Origin: Taxillus chinensis
Lineage: Eukaryota > Streptophyta > Magnoliopsida > Santalales > Loranthaceae
Assembly: GCA_023512835.1 (NCBI GenBank)
Contig: CM042084.1
Location: 46,485,609-46,549,608, forward strand
Direction: 5' to 3'
Length of the DNA stretch: 64,000 nucleotides
The notes beneath the pieces are model-generated. The model did no database searches and had not been told where the DNA came from. It saw only the letters and a list, made by a program, of their open reading frames with translations. The position numbers and the translations under genes were made by a program. Positions 22,075-33,907 of the stretch are shown one piece after another (the stretch's first letter is position 1; every line of letters starts with the position of its first letter).

Positions 22075-23087
22075 GCTCCCCCCAAATGATGTGGGTTGAC
22101 AGCCCTCGGCGTGCCTCGCTCTTAATTAGTTACCGAATCTTCATCCCTCAATTCTGGCATAATCAGGCCTAAAATGCCAACCTATGCCATGTTTAAATCA
22201 GACTTACAATCTGCAGCTCTCCCACTTGCCCAGCCTGGGTGGCGGGCTCTTCTGTCGTACAGGTCATAGTTTTTCAGAGGTTGGGTACACGAGGAGGTAG
22301 TGCTCCAGGTTAACACTCAACGATCTCAATACCATTACCGACTAGGCTTTTTGAGCCACAACTAATCTCAACACACGCATTATCACCACATAGATTCACA
22401 GATTCACATTTCACAGACTATACAAGTTCACACCTTCACATTGCACATATCATTTATACTCAAGTGAATTTCTCATCATTCTGAACACCACATTACTTAT
22501 TCCACACAATACCATACAAAGGGACACACTTAAGCATTCACATATCTCACCTAGTCATTCTTAGAATATCTCAGTATTACCACTATTTAGTTCGTTCACA
22601 AGCACATAGTTTTTCAGAGTTGCACAATGAAAATTTTATTACGTTAAATTTCCCCCAGTTATCCATATCGAGTCTTACTTCCTCTACCCCATTTATCAAT
22701 TCTCCTCTCACATGGCATTACTCACATTTCGCACACTGCATCAGTCAACATTGCACACAGTTCAATTCACAGTGCACACATCTCAAATAAACAAGGACCT
22801 TTCCTTATAGTCATGCACAATGTATTTCAAGAAAAATCAGAGTTGCACAGTTCGCACCTTATTAGTCATAATTACAATGTTAACAGTTATCCACACCATC
22901 ACACGCGACAACAAATGCAACTTGTGCCCTAATGCCAATGCATGCAAATCCTACCTCAGTCCTGGACTACCCCAAGTACACCTTAGAGGATCCAAGAGGA
23001 CCGTGTTGATCAGGCACGTCCCTCCAGGCCCCTCCAAAGGACTCAAGGTAACCAGATCCGCCCACTACCCTAGGCCAACTAGACCAT

Positions 23088-23099
23088 GCTCTGATACCA
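23088..23099 (-). promoter_or_regulatory. primer binding site (initiator tRNA-Met), Tekay-C
   Basis: On the minus strand it reads TGGTATCAGAGC, a perfect match to the plant initiator-Met primer site, three bases from the LTR end at 23103. Confidence 0.92.
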
Positions 23100-23596
23100 T
23101 ATTGTCACGCCCCGGATTTCCAACCGAGCAGACCGGAACGTGACCCTCCCTTTACCCGAGTTTGGATAAATGGGGTAGAATACAACATACACTTCACATT
23201 TCATACAGAGACAAAACCATATATTTATTAAGTTCAAACCTTACAAACGTGTCCAAACATGCTTTTATTACATTAAACTCCTCATTACAATATCTCCCCA
23301 CTAGGGTTATAAAGCTCACAAAAACAATAAAACTCAAATAACAATAAGCAAGCCACAAGCAGGTCTCCCACCTTGGTGTTCCCACCTAACGCCTGTAGGT
23401 CCCTGTAAGAAAACAACACGGTAGGAGGGGTGAGCAACCACAGCTCAGTAGGGATCATGTCTCCCCAACCCATCCCATGCTCCTAGCATCTACATGCCGT
23501 GTGTACAAGTGCAGTGTCGTGATACAATTATTTCAACAAATATAATAGCAATCCATCAGCAAAAACAATTATTTCCACAGCCACACCGGCTAGCAC

Positions 23597-23975
23597 ATGA
23601 ACAGTCCTGGGCTTCCACAGCCACCGAGTTTCCAAGAGCAATCCCAGGCTTCCACAGCCACCGGGTTCCAAGTACAGTCCCGGGCTTCCACAGCCACCGG
23701 GTTTCACAAAACAGTCCCGGGCTTCCACAGCCACCGGGTTTCACAAAACAGCCTCGGGCTTCCATAGCCACCGGGTTTCACAAGATAGCCCCGGGCTTCC
23801 ACAGCCACCAGGTTTCACAAAACAGTCCCGGGCTTCCACAGCCACTGAGTTTGACAAAACAGCCCCGGGCTTCCACAGCCACCGGGTTTCACAAAACAAC
23901 CCCGGGCTTCCACAGCCACCGGGTTTCACAAAACAGTCCTGGGCTTCCACAGCCACCGGGTTTCACAAAACACAG
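23597..23975 (-). repeat. 37-bp minisatellite, right copy (about 10 units)
   Basis: Ten tandem 37-base units share the core CTTCCACAGCCACCGGGT with a few substitutions. There are no unique spacers between units. Confidence 0.93.
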
Positions 23976-24226
23976 TACACATAGCCACTTAGGCATAAAA
24001 CCAAACACTTAGTAGGCACACATTCACAAATGTACAAACTCAGCCACTCAGGCATAAAAACAAACACTTAGCATGCACACCTTTACCAACTCACAATTCT
24101 AGCCTTACTAGCATATTATCAAACACATACTGGGCATTGTCACACAAACATAATGCATTTTATCGAACATTACATGCACTGCCCACCCAACGTCAGAATC
24201 ACACCAAAACGCCATTAAAGGCCAAC

Positions 24227-24256
24227 ATTCATATAGGAGATCACACCTATATGAAT
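24227..24256 (-). promoter_or_regulatory. conserved stem-loop, Tekay-C right LTR
   Basis: Arms ATTCATATAGG and CCTATATGAAT with an 8-base loop. The third pair is T:A here, against C:G in Tekay-2, the Tekay-3 3' LTR, Tekay-4 and the 47 kb LTR. Confidence 0.75.
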
Positions 24257-24444
24257 TTACATATAAATATTATAGTAATAGCAATAGAAACTTTACAAAA
24301 CATCCACACAGGGCCTAACCCCGGAACAGACCAGGAAAGACAGAACCCCTACCTCAACAGATTCCACCACGCCTTAGCCTCCACGCCAAACGCCGTTCGT
24401 CCACGGAAACACCAACGCAGCAACTACGACCAGAAGCTTTTCTT

Positions 24445-24486
<42 letters not shown>

Positions 24487-25025
24487 ACGGCTGCAGCAGC
24501 TAAAGAGAACCCTAAACCTAAAACAAGGAGCCTTCACCTCTTTATATAGACAACTCAAACCCCAAAACGACGTAGTTTTGATTAAATGAATCCCAGCATC
24601 AAAACGACGTAGTTTTGATTATAGTTTACAACCTTTTTGCAACCACATAGGACAAAACACTCATAATTTCACCATGCTCATTTAGCAAAAGAGTATCAGA
24701 ACAACGAAACAAGGGTAATGGAGGCTGCACGTGAGAAAGGCCTTTCTCACGGGCACCTCCAAATGCTCTAGAATTCTACCACAAGCCTTGGAACAACATC
24801 AGGAAGGCTCCCATGCAAAAATCCCACTGCATGTGAAAAGCCCTTCTCACGTGCATTCTCACGTGCACTCCCTATTGGGCTCAAACTTTACCTCTTGCTT
24901 GCTTATCAATATACAAGATGATTTAGCCAAAGTGTGTGGAAATAAAACTCCCTAACACCCAACAATTTCCACCTAAAAGGGCAAAACTGACTAACTCCTC
25001 ACATCCCAAAATACGGGTCATTACA

Positions 25026-26900
25026 CGGGTACATGACTTCCCCTTGCCCGCACCCGATAGGTCAAGGGGTTGGTGACTAGCACCAAAGGAGACTACACCG
25101 CGGGTGCTGTGTCAAATATGCAACCCTGTACAGTCATACATCAAGGATAATCCTGTACTTTCTCCTATATATCATCATGCATACAATGAGTCAAACGATC
25201 ATACGGACATCACATCACAAACCGTATGCAAGTACAACTGTCCACGGACCCATGTCCGGGATATCACATAAAACAATACGAATATAATATCGTATCATAC
25301 ATCGAGTAGTGGGTGTCCTCCTGGAAGAAAGTCCTCCACTAGTCCCGGGTCACACCTGAAAAGGTAAACAGCAAGTAGGGGTGAGCGACAAGCTCGGTAG
25401 GTGACCCCAACACTCCACATCATGCAAACATACAAGTCTATACTACATGCTCGTGTACTCGTGCACCGTGTGTAGTGTGCACAATCATCAGGACTCACCG
25501 GCAAAACAAACATCAAAACCCGGCTGCCCACACAGACACTTATCCACGATCCTCCATGGGATCCCGGCTCGGGGCACTCGGCCCTAGCTCCACGAGCTCG
25601 GTGGCTCAACCGAGGCCTTAGCTTGTCCACGGCGCAATATGCCCGGCCACGGTTGCCATACGGGCCTACCATCGGCGTATATGCCTGCCACGTCAACCAC
25701 ATAAGCACCATCGGTGCATCAGGGGTGAGAACCGAGCAAGTCATAGAGCCTCCCCCAATCCCTCAAACCAACATACCAACACCAATATGGTCTTAAGGTA
25801 TACAACACTCCCTTTTAAAACTATAGTCAGTCTTCACCAGTCGATCCTTATTCCTTGACTAAGGAAGGAGATACCCATAGGAGTTGTTTTCTTGAAATAA
25901 AAAGTCCCGGCATTGGGTTCCCATAGCATAACTAAGATAATCTGATTTTTGGAGATTTTTCTGAGATGTCTAACCCCACTTTCCAAAAATTCACCTCTAC
26001 GAAAAACTGGATTTTTCCGAGATTTTACACTAAATCCCAATTTTCACATTTTGAAGGAGTGGGAATTAATTTTTCTAGTATTTTTCTTTGAATCTAAATG
26101 GGGGGTATTTCGTTATTTACATTGTAACTTAAATGTGGAGAGGCATAATGGTTTACAATGTAAATAGTCCAGTGCAGTGCAGTCCAGTGTCCAATTACAC
26201 TGTCGGAGTTGCGACTCGTAGCGCAAAACTGCAGCGCGCCTTGGAGACTCGTAGCTGAAGCTGCGACTAGTAGCTGCGTAGCGCGCCTCGAAGACTCGAA
26301 GCGGATCTCTGATCTTCGACCTTCGGACTACGACCCTATGAAGTACGAACCTTCGAACTACGACCTAGAACTTCGGATCTTCGTCATTTCGACCTAGTAA
26401 TGCGCCCAGGGTACTATTTATCATCGTTTTTGCCTGTTCCTCGTTTGGAATCAACCCATCAACCCTCAAATGCTCCCAAACACGCATTTTACGCTACAGA
26501 CTACGATATCTACCTAAAAATGCGTCTAGAATGCCTCTAAATCGCACGAAGAATAACGAAATACACACATATAAATACGATTCGATAAATCTAGATCTAA
26601 ACTCAAATTTTCGTGGTTGACTTCTCAACCATCATGAAATAGACAGTTATACACCCCCAAAATCATAGAAACACATCTCTACAATGATCTAAATCAGTTC
26701 TTAACCACAGATCTTATGCTTAACCATTAGATCTAACCTAGAATTGGATTCCCCTAAAATCTAGAGTTCATGCTCAATTTCATAAATCATGATAAATTCA
26801 TGCAAATCCAAAATAGAATCAAGATAAGGAGTTTAAGGACACCTACCTAGAGTGATTCTTCGAACTCCATGAATCCAAATTGCCCCAAGGCTTCAAGCTT

Positions 26901-26951
<51 letters not shown>

Positions 26952-27319
26952 CACACAAACGTGATAACGTAAAGTGAAAGCTCTCTCTTTTCCTGTTATT
27001 TATATTTCTGCCAGTCATTGACCAATAACTGACCTAGTCTTCCAAGGTCCCGAACTCCAAATTGAGTCAAATTACAGTCAAAACGCTCAAAATGACGAGC
27101 ACAACACTAAACAGATATTATTACACCCAAATGACTGCCCAAACACAAAGTCAACCAATAAACCCCAAAAAGTCAATAATCGGATCAAATGGGGCCCCGA
27201 CACGGAATCGGGCCCAGGTACAGTCAAAATGCTCACATCGATGACTACACTACCGTCCAGATAGTTGCATTCCCATAGAATGACTATCTCTCAAAACTAC
27301 GCAAATACGAGTCTTTACA
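25026..27319 (-). repeat. LTR-D: Tekay-like LTR, minus strand, cut by Tekay-C
   Basis: On the minus strand it begins TGTAAAGACTCGTATTTGCG at 27319. Its left end holds the LTR-tail block seen in other Tekay LTRs (ACCCCTTGACC, TCGGGTGCGGGCAAG), so it is a Tekay relative of a separate subfamily. The final bases are missing because Tekay-C begins at 25025. It carries a long CT tract and TACGA/TTCGA-rich sequence at about 26200-26400. No coding sequence was found. The remainder should lie left of the window. Confidence 0.7.
26906..26948 (-). repeat. (CT)n microsatellite in LTR-D
   Basis: This is a pure CT run of about 43 bases; in the sense of the LTR it is a GA tract in the likely leader. Confidence 0.95.
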
Positions 27320-29237
27320 GGGGGTGAATAGACATTCTTCGTTTGCGGAAACTAGATTGTCAGTTGGATTCTTCGATTCTTCTATGGATAACTTTGATGG
27401 AAGTATTAATGGAGAAGATAACAATATGGACTATGGGTGATAAAGAGAGATATAATGAACTATCAGCCAAATCTGGGATGTGAGTAAATGCTCTTTGCTT
27501 AACAGATCTCAGATGTGAAAGGAATGATCTATGATAGTTCGGAATGTGGAAAACAACACATAGATTAGACTCAATGCTTATGCTGGATCTTGAATAAGCA
27601 AGAAGATATGGTAAATCGAAAGATTTGATCTTGATCTTGGTTCAACATGACGCACAGCACTTCAGAAATTTTCTCTCAGAGTCTCTCTCTCTATTGTTGG
27701 AACTCTCCTTTTTTTAGTTATGTAAAGGATATATCTTTTAAAGTATGCCAGAACCATTTTGTTGTGTTCTATGTGTTTCCTTCTTTTGAGAGAGAGAGAT
27801 TAAGCTCACTATGTTGTCATTAAGTGTGTGAGACATATATATTTTTTTAAGGTTAAAGTGCTCATGCGCCGTGTTGTCCATCTCGATAGACTGACTTCCC
27901 GCCACTGAAAATGCGGAATGTCAAGGGATGGGTTGATCTGCTCTGATTTGCAGATCAGATGCCCATACTATGTATTTGGCATGTAGTAGATCTTGGCCGT
28001 TCATCCGTGGATGGTAGTTGGCGACAATTAATGAATCATTAAATGCGCTCAATCGCTCGGGACGGCGCAGCTTCTTGTACAAACCCTAGCTGAATATATC
28101 GCTAAGTTAATATGTTTAGGGTTGTAAGTTTGCCTCGAAGGTAGATGGTTCGTAGGTTTGGTGACTCGAAGATTTCAGTTAGAACCTGTTGGAAGTTGCA
28201 AAAGTTTGCTTCAGGCTTTACAGTGTTTTTGTGAGTCTACGACTTATATCTTCGAGTCTTCGAGGCTAGAGTTCAGGTTGGATTAGACTTTTGTGTCACT
28301 CTATTAACTGAAGTCTACGACTTTGCGAGTCTACGACTCTACGAGGCTACGACTCTTAGAATGGCGCTTAGAGTGACTTCTTCGTAGTCCGCCTAATCTA
28401 CTTGTTGTTATAGCTACGAGTCTACGACCCTAGCTCTGCGGGTCTACGACCTTCGGGTCTCTCAGTTTACTTTATTTGACTAAGTGGCTCTGAAAATCAT
28501 CGACTCTACGAGTCTCAAACTTCGTTTTTCTTCCTTAGTCTTTCGCAGATGCTCATAAATTGAGTCTCCGTATGGCTACGACCCTTGAGTTACAGTTTCA
28601 TTTGTTTGCCAGTCTTTATAGCATCGACTCTTCAACCTTCAACCTATGTGTCTATGAGTCCTGTTTTCTTAACAGTGTTCGAAGGCTTCGACTCTACGAC
28701 TTTTAACCTACGAGTCTACGAGTCCTCTCTTCTTAACAGTGTTCAAAGGCTTCGACTCTATGACTTTCAACCTACGAGTCTACGAGTCCTGTTTTCTTAA
28801 CAGTGTTCGAAGGCTTCGACTCTACGACTCTACGAGTCTTCGAGTCTAGTGGCAGTTTAAGTTCTATTAATTGACGTAAGTGTTTTTAGGGACTCTACAA
28901 TTCTACGAGCTGCGAGTCTATGAGCCATTTAACATTGGTTACTATTCTTTAGAATTCTTCGACTCTACGAGTCTTTGAACATATTGGTGCGTGCAGTAAC
29001 TCTCTCTTTTGTGCTTCGACTCTGAGACCTTCGACCCTGGATCTACAAGTCGCAATGATCTGTCACTATTTCGCGTTGAGTCAACAGACCCTACGAGTCT
29101 ATGAGTCTCTTGTCAATACGTCCTATGACAGTTTCACTTCTACAAACTCGACTCTTCGACCCTACGACCTTCGGTTCTTCGAGTCTCCAGACTTAGACTA
29201 TATTTTGGCAGCTTCATCAACTCTTATATTCCCAACA
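27320..29237 (-). repeat. Terminal repeat-like region of unit E (Copia/SIRE-like ends)
   Basis: On the minus strand it starts TGTTGGGAATATAAG at 29237, directly after the purine tract AATAGGGGGAGAT, the usual layout of a polypurine tract and Copia-type LTR start. It runs to TCTATTCACCCCC, a phrase I associate with the ends of SIRE-type LTRs, where LTR-D begins. About 1 kb in the middle is a degenerate array of TACGA/TTCGA words. The partner LTR was not found, so identification as an LTR is an inference. Confidence 0.55.
28200..29190. repeat. Degenerate TACGAGTC/TACGACTC array
   Basis: Irregular repeats of short words such as CTACGAGTCTACGAC and CTTCGACTCTACGA fill this kilobase, with two longer near-copies of about 60-70 bp around TTCTTAACAGTGTTC at 28667-28815. 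The compositional bias toward CGA is strong. Confidence 0.85.
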
Positions 29238-29252
29238 ATCTCCCCCTATTTA
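29238..29252 (-). promoter_or_regulatory. polypurine tract of unit E
   Basis: TAAATAGGGGGAGAT on the minus strand abuts the TGTTGGG start at 29237. Further GGGGGAG tracts occur at about 29382, 29435 and 29450. Confidence 0.6.
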
Positions 29253-29789
29253 ATGTAAGCTGACAATGGGTGAAAACATGAAGTCTGAGACTACGAGTTT
29301 GATGGACAGTTTTAAGTTAATAGAAAATATCTTTGAATATGAAAAATTTGGAGGAGATCAAAATTACGAAAATGCACACTCCTCTCCCCCGTAGGCATGA
29401 AGCTGCGTTAGCTGGCTCCTGTCAAAGATAACTCCCCCTACGACCTTGCTCCCCCTGAGATAGACTCCTCCTTTTTGGGGTGAGGAACAAGCACCAGAAC
29501 AGAAAGCACATGGGAGCAATGTAATAAATCACAGAACAGCAGGCAGTAGAGCAAAGGCATGCACAAAAAGTAACTGATAGAAAGTAAGTACACAGAAAAC
29601 ACAGAAAGAGGAAAGAGGAAAAGAGTACAAATAAAGTACAAGACGATTACCTGGTTTAAAGTCGAATATTTTACACTTTGCGTAAATAGAGAAACAGTGG
29701 CTTACTCTTGTAGAAGTTGAGCGGGAGTCGGATGTAACGAGGCGGCTCGATTGCTTACCCGATGAAATTCGAGCACAAGGGCGGAGAAG

Positions 29790-31576
29790 CTAGTGGTGGT
29801 CAAGATGCGAATATAGTGGCACACATAGGAACCACACTATGAGCATCATCCTGAGCAGGAACTCCTTACTTGACTCGAGTGATCTCCATTGGTTTTGAAA
29901 GAGGATATCCACCGCACCCATGCGAATATCCCTCCATGACTCTCGTGAGGGTGCGATTGAATTCTCGAAGTTGTTCCCGCCTATGGAGTAATAAATTGGT
30001 AGGCTTTGAGTCAAATATGACTATCCTTTGGTTTTTGAAATCTAGATCAAGGAGAAACCGGTGAGGAGATGTTGATAGGTAGGGGATGAGCACATGGTCG
30101 ACCTCGTCCTATGGACGGAAGGAGTTCTCATATCTCTGAGCCTGTATAAGCTCAATTAATGAGGCTTTATCAAGGAGTTGAGCCTATATAATAGGCAAAC
30201 AGAGCTCCACGTGGGTATCGCGACGAATGTGGAGAGGAAGCTTTGCCAGATAAGACTTTTGGGCAAAGATGAATTGTGTTATCTCAATATTATCCATTTC
30301 TTCACCGTTCTGAAGTAAACGACATAAGTCTGGACCAGTGAAGAAGGCTTTGTAGCAACACGTCCGCGTAGTGGTATCCCCAGCAACATAGGTATTGAAA
30401 GCGGCAAGTTCGATTGAGGTGCCTCCAGGTTGTGACGGTGCGCGGTGGGATGAGTTGTTGGTCGGTGGTAGTAGCGGAAGGTTTAGTAGGTGAAGCGAGG
30501 CATGGTATACTCGGCCGTACACGGATAGGTAGTAGAGGGACCAGGCTGAGTGGAAGAAGATGGTTGGCAGGGAGCAGCTATCTGCTTCTTCATGTGTGTT
30601 CCAATGGGCACATCATCATCATCATCAGAATCTGTGATGACAGTGGTTCTGTGTGCATGCTTTCGCCCACGCGTGTGAGTGGCTGTAGATGGAGGTGGTG
30701 AGTGACTCGGGGAAGGCACTACGGTCGTGTAGGATCTACAGGTTCAGGTGCGAGCCGGTCGGATGGTCGTGGGTGAGTGTTTTTGACAGTGAGAGTTATT
30801 TCCCCACCTGGCAAGACGATGACATTCGAAAGAATAGCTCCCGAGTTATACCTGAGTCCTTAGTATTGTCTCTAGTAAGCACCTTTAATGTCTTCACAGT
30901 GTTCCTACAGATGTCTGAACCCATCGGTGTTTACACGTGTGAGAGATGTCATTTCTTGCTGCACCTTGTCTACGGTACGGTCTGATAAATCAACATGAGT
31001 TCATACCTCTTCTATACCTGATTCCATGGCAGCCAGCCGTTCTTCAAAAGCATGAGATACTGATGTTTTAAGGATGCCAGGAGGAAATTAGTTTCTCAAA
31101 GACCTTGCGAGCCAGAAGATCTACTTCTTCACCGTCGTGGAACGGGAGTGAGAAGCAGCTGGTCCGGAATGGCCATTGGGATATTGGATGCGAACTCGTT
31201 ACTCACCTGAGTGGTTACTCGATGAATTAACGGTGCAAGATGGTGTGGCCATCTCGGATCTTTCCACGGGCTTAGGGACTTGTGGAACAGCTCTCCTGCA
31301 TCGGAGTCACTAGGCTACAGCAACAAGGGTTTCTTCTTCTTCCTGCTTCTTCTTCCACAACATTTGGTACCATCTCAAAGATCATGAGGAGTAGATATGG
31401 TAGGTGAGTCCACTATGATGGGAGATGGGGCAACCACCGAGACAACCTTCCACTGGGTCTCTTCTTACAAGACCCTGCTCAACCAACCAGTTGATCAGAT
31501 GGTCTTTGTCTACTATCTGCTTACCAAAGGTGATCCATGCCTTCTTTAATTCAGCGGGGGTCATATGAGCCTTGGT
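29790..31576 (-). pseudogene. unit E ORF, C-terminal part: Ulp1-like (C48) peptidase
   Basis: The minus strand holds a long, repeatedly interrupted frame. From the right it has KAWITFGKQIVDKDHLINWL, a weakly coiled-coil-like stretch (about 31050-30850), a proline- and acid-rich linker with DSDDDDDVP (about 30640), then DEVDHVLIPYL, HRFLLDLDFKNQRIVIFDSK (about 30090-30020) and a Gln-containing VPAQDD segment near 29860. The HRF...IFDS spacing and the downstream Gln resemble Ulp1/SENP cysteine peptidases, which cleave SUMO-type tags. The expected Cys-Gly nucleophile does not read in frame at its position, and stops occur, for example before DEVDHV. The protein would be inactive. The assignment rests on short motifs only. 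Confidence 0.5.
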
Positions 31577-33422
31577 TGTAATGACCCATGTTTTGCTGTA
31601 TGTAAGAAGTTAACCACAGATACCTTGTGAGTGGAAATTATTGGGTTTTAGGGAGTTTCCTTCCCACACTTGAGCTAAAACACCTTGAATCTTGATGCAC
31701 AAGTTTAAGGTAAGAGATGAGCCCAAGAGGGGACTTTTGGGAGGTGCACGTGACAAGTGATAACGTGCATTTATGCCTAGGAAGATGCTATTTGCATATA
31801 CAGGCGCTTTTAGGCTGTTTTTTCAGGTTTTGGAGATTAATTTTGACCAAGTAGATGACCTCAAATCAATTGGTGTGCAGAACTAAAGTTTCTCAGAATG
31901 ATGTCCTCTACCTTCCACGGAAGTTTCAGAGCCAAAGGCCTTGAATGCCAATTGGACCAATTGGCGTGCAAGCATTTTACTGCATATCAGCCTTCTACTT
32001 GATGCAAGGAAGCTTGGGGTAGAATTTCAGGGTATTTGGACCTGCACACCAATTGGGGATATGGCATACAATATGGCGTGCAGCCATATTTTGGTACCGT
32101 CACCTTGGCTTTGTTATTCTAATCATCTTTCCCCAAAGGACCATGTTGGAATTATGGAGATTTTGTCCTGTGTGGATGCGGAAAGGTTATAGCTTGTGCA
32201 ATCAAAACTACGTCGTTTTGATCTTTGGGATTCACTTAATCAAGACTACATCGTTTTGATGTTGGGATGCCTATATAAAGAGGTACGGGTTTCCTTGTTT
32301 TAGGTTTAGGGTTTCCTTACGTTAGCCACTGCGGCCGTCGTAGAGAGAGAGAGAGAGCTAGAGAGAGAGGGAAGGAAGGAGAGGCTGCTGGTTCTTTGTC
32401 GGAGCATCGTGCGTGGGGAAAATGACGTCTAGCGCGGGTGCAAGGAGGATCTTCTTTAAGGTAGGGGTTCTATCTTTCCCGGTCTGTTCTGGGGTTAGCC
32501 CTGCGTAGATGTTTTACAGAGCTTCTATGGCTATTGTTATAATATTTATATGTAAATCCATATAGGTGTGATCTCATATATTGATGTTGGCCTTCAATGG
32601 CGCCTTGGTGTGTTTCTGACGTTGGGTTGCTAGTGCATGTTACATGTTCGATAAAATACCTGTGTGAATATGCTTGTGTAAATATGCCCAATACGTGTTT
32701 GTTTTTATGCCTGAGAAGCTGGGTTTGTGCACTTGTGAATGTGTGTATGCTAAGTATTTGGTTTTATGCCTGAGTGACCAAGGTGTATGCTGTGTGTTTG
32801 TCTGTTTGGTACTTGGCCTGAAGAGGCGGTTAAATCACTTGGCCTGAAGAGGCAGTTAAATTACTTGGCGTGAAGAGGCGCTTAAATAACTTGGCATGAA
32901 GAGGCAGTTAAATTCTGTTGTTTGAGAGGTGGTTAAAGTGTTAGCCTGTGTGGTTGGGACTGAGGTTGTGCCCGTTTATGTGGTGTGATTTCCTTGTTAT
33001 GTCTATGTCACGTCACTGCACTAGTGCACGCTCACATATAGAGGATAGGTGCATGGGATGGGTTGGGGGAGACTTGATCACTACTGAGCTGTGGTTGCTC
33101 ACCCCTCCTACTGTGGTGTGTTTTCTTGCAGGAACCTACAGGCGTTAGGTGGGAACACCAAGGTGGAAGAGTTCTGTTTTGTGGCTTTGTTTTATGTTAT
33201 TTGTGTTATGTAATTGTGTTGAAGCCTTGTAACCCCAGCGGGGAGATATTGTAATGAAGTTTGGAACTTAATAAAGGCATGTGGTTTGAATTTAGTAATT
33301 ATGTGATTTGGTCTCAGAAAATAAAGTGTGAAGTGTATGTTGTATTCTACTCCTTTATCCAAACCCGGGTAAAGGGAGGGTCACGTTCCGGTCTCCTCGG
33401 GTTGGAAATCCGGGGCGTGACA
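31577..33422 (+). repeat. 5' LTR of Tekay-3
   Basis: It starts TGTAATGACCCATG and ends CCGGGGCGTGACA. Internally TGATAACGTGCATTTATG at 31758-31775 equals the 5' terminus of the F1-type LTR. Palindromes lie at 32201-32222 and 32239-32260, a TATA box at 32272-32279, GA tract at about 32342-32366, a decayed stem-loop at about 32556-32585 and a 26-bp repeat (ACTTGGCCTGAAGAGGC) at about 32811-32935. Confidence 0.94.
32201..32279 (+). promoter_or_regulatory. promoter block of Tekay-3 5' LTR: two palindromes and TATA
   Basis: Near-palindromes with the core CAAAACTACGTCGTTTTG (the second copy changed to CAAGACTACATCG) precede TATATAAA at 32272-32279. Confidence 0.7.
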
Positions 33423-33425
33423 ATA

Positions 33426-33437
33426 TGGTATCAGAGC
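33426..33437 (+). promoter_or_regulatory. primer binding site (initiator tRNA-Met), Tekay-3
   Basis: TGGTATCAGAGC is a perfect match and starts three bases after the LTR end. Confidence 0.93.
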
Positions 33438-33907
33438 ATGGTCTAGTTAGCCTAGGGTAGTGGGTGGATCTGGTTATCTTGAGTCCTTTGGAGGAACCTG
33501 GAGGGACGTGCCTGATCAACACGGTCCTCTTGGAGCCTCTAAGGTGTACTTGGGGTAGTCCAGACCTGAGGTAGGATTTGCATGCATTGGCATTAGGGCA
33601 CTAGTTGCATTGGTTGTTGTATGTGAAGGTGTAGATACCTGTTAACATTGTAATTGTAATAAAAGAAAAATGTGAATTATGTGATAAGGTGTGAACTGTG
33701 CAACTCTGATTTTACTTGAAGTACCTTGAGCATGACTACAAGGAAAGGTCCTTGTTTATTTGAACTGTGTGCAATGTTGATTGGTGCAATGTGTAAAAGG
33801 TGTGTGATGCCATGTACTACTTGACTTCATAGTGGTGTAGAGGTAGTGAAACCCGATAATTATCGAACGCGTTCTGACGTTTGTGCTTCTTACTTCATGT
33901 AGTAAGA

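Larger units (their letters stand above)
19565..23087 (-). other. Tekay-C interior, 5' part (leader, gag remnant, unexplained filler)
   Basis: Between the primer site and the gag knuckles (about 23087-22080) there is no clear gag core, only short CA-rich sequence. From about 21740 to 19565 the minus strand has no recognisable protease, RT or integrase motif, although this is where pol should be. A possible chromodomain fragment lies near 20740. I cannot tell whether the filler is captured host DNA or old decay. Confidence 0.55.
7469..25025 (-). mobile_element. Tekay-C: minus-strand non-autonomous Tekay element, interrupted
   Basis: A minus-strand LTR at 23103-25025 is followed (leftward) by an initiator-Met primer site, a degenerate interior (23102-19560 and 10038-8688) and a second LTR copy (8687-7469) cut by Tekay-1. 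Tekay-2 (10039-19559) splits the interior. The only coding traces are gag zinc knuckles (22074-21744), the last codons of the chromodomain (9054-8994) and one possible chromodomain fragment. The roughly 4.9 kb interior lacks recognisable protease, RT, RNase H and integrase core, so it probably moved with proteins supplied by a relative. It lies within LTR-D; the right-hand target copy would be CGGGT (25026-25030). Confidence 0.85.
23103..25025 (-). repeat. 5' LTR of Tekay-C (1923 bp)
   Basis: On the minus strand it runs from TGTAATGACCCG (25025) to GGGGCGTGACA (23103). It carries the U3 inverted repeats at about 24725-24870, paired palindromes at 24562-24582 and 24598-24619, a TATA box near 24541-24549, a CT tract at about 24448-24484, the stem-loop at 24227-24256 and the 37-bp minisatellite. 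Confidence 0.93.

Noticed and set aside
23597..23975. Regular 37-bp repeats that might suggest a CRISPR array
   Set aside because: Units are head-to-tail without unique spacers, lie within an LTR of a plant retrotransposon, and vary like a minisatellite.
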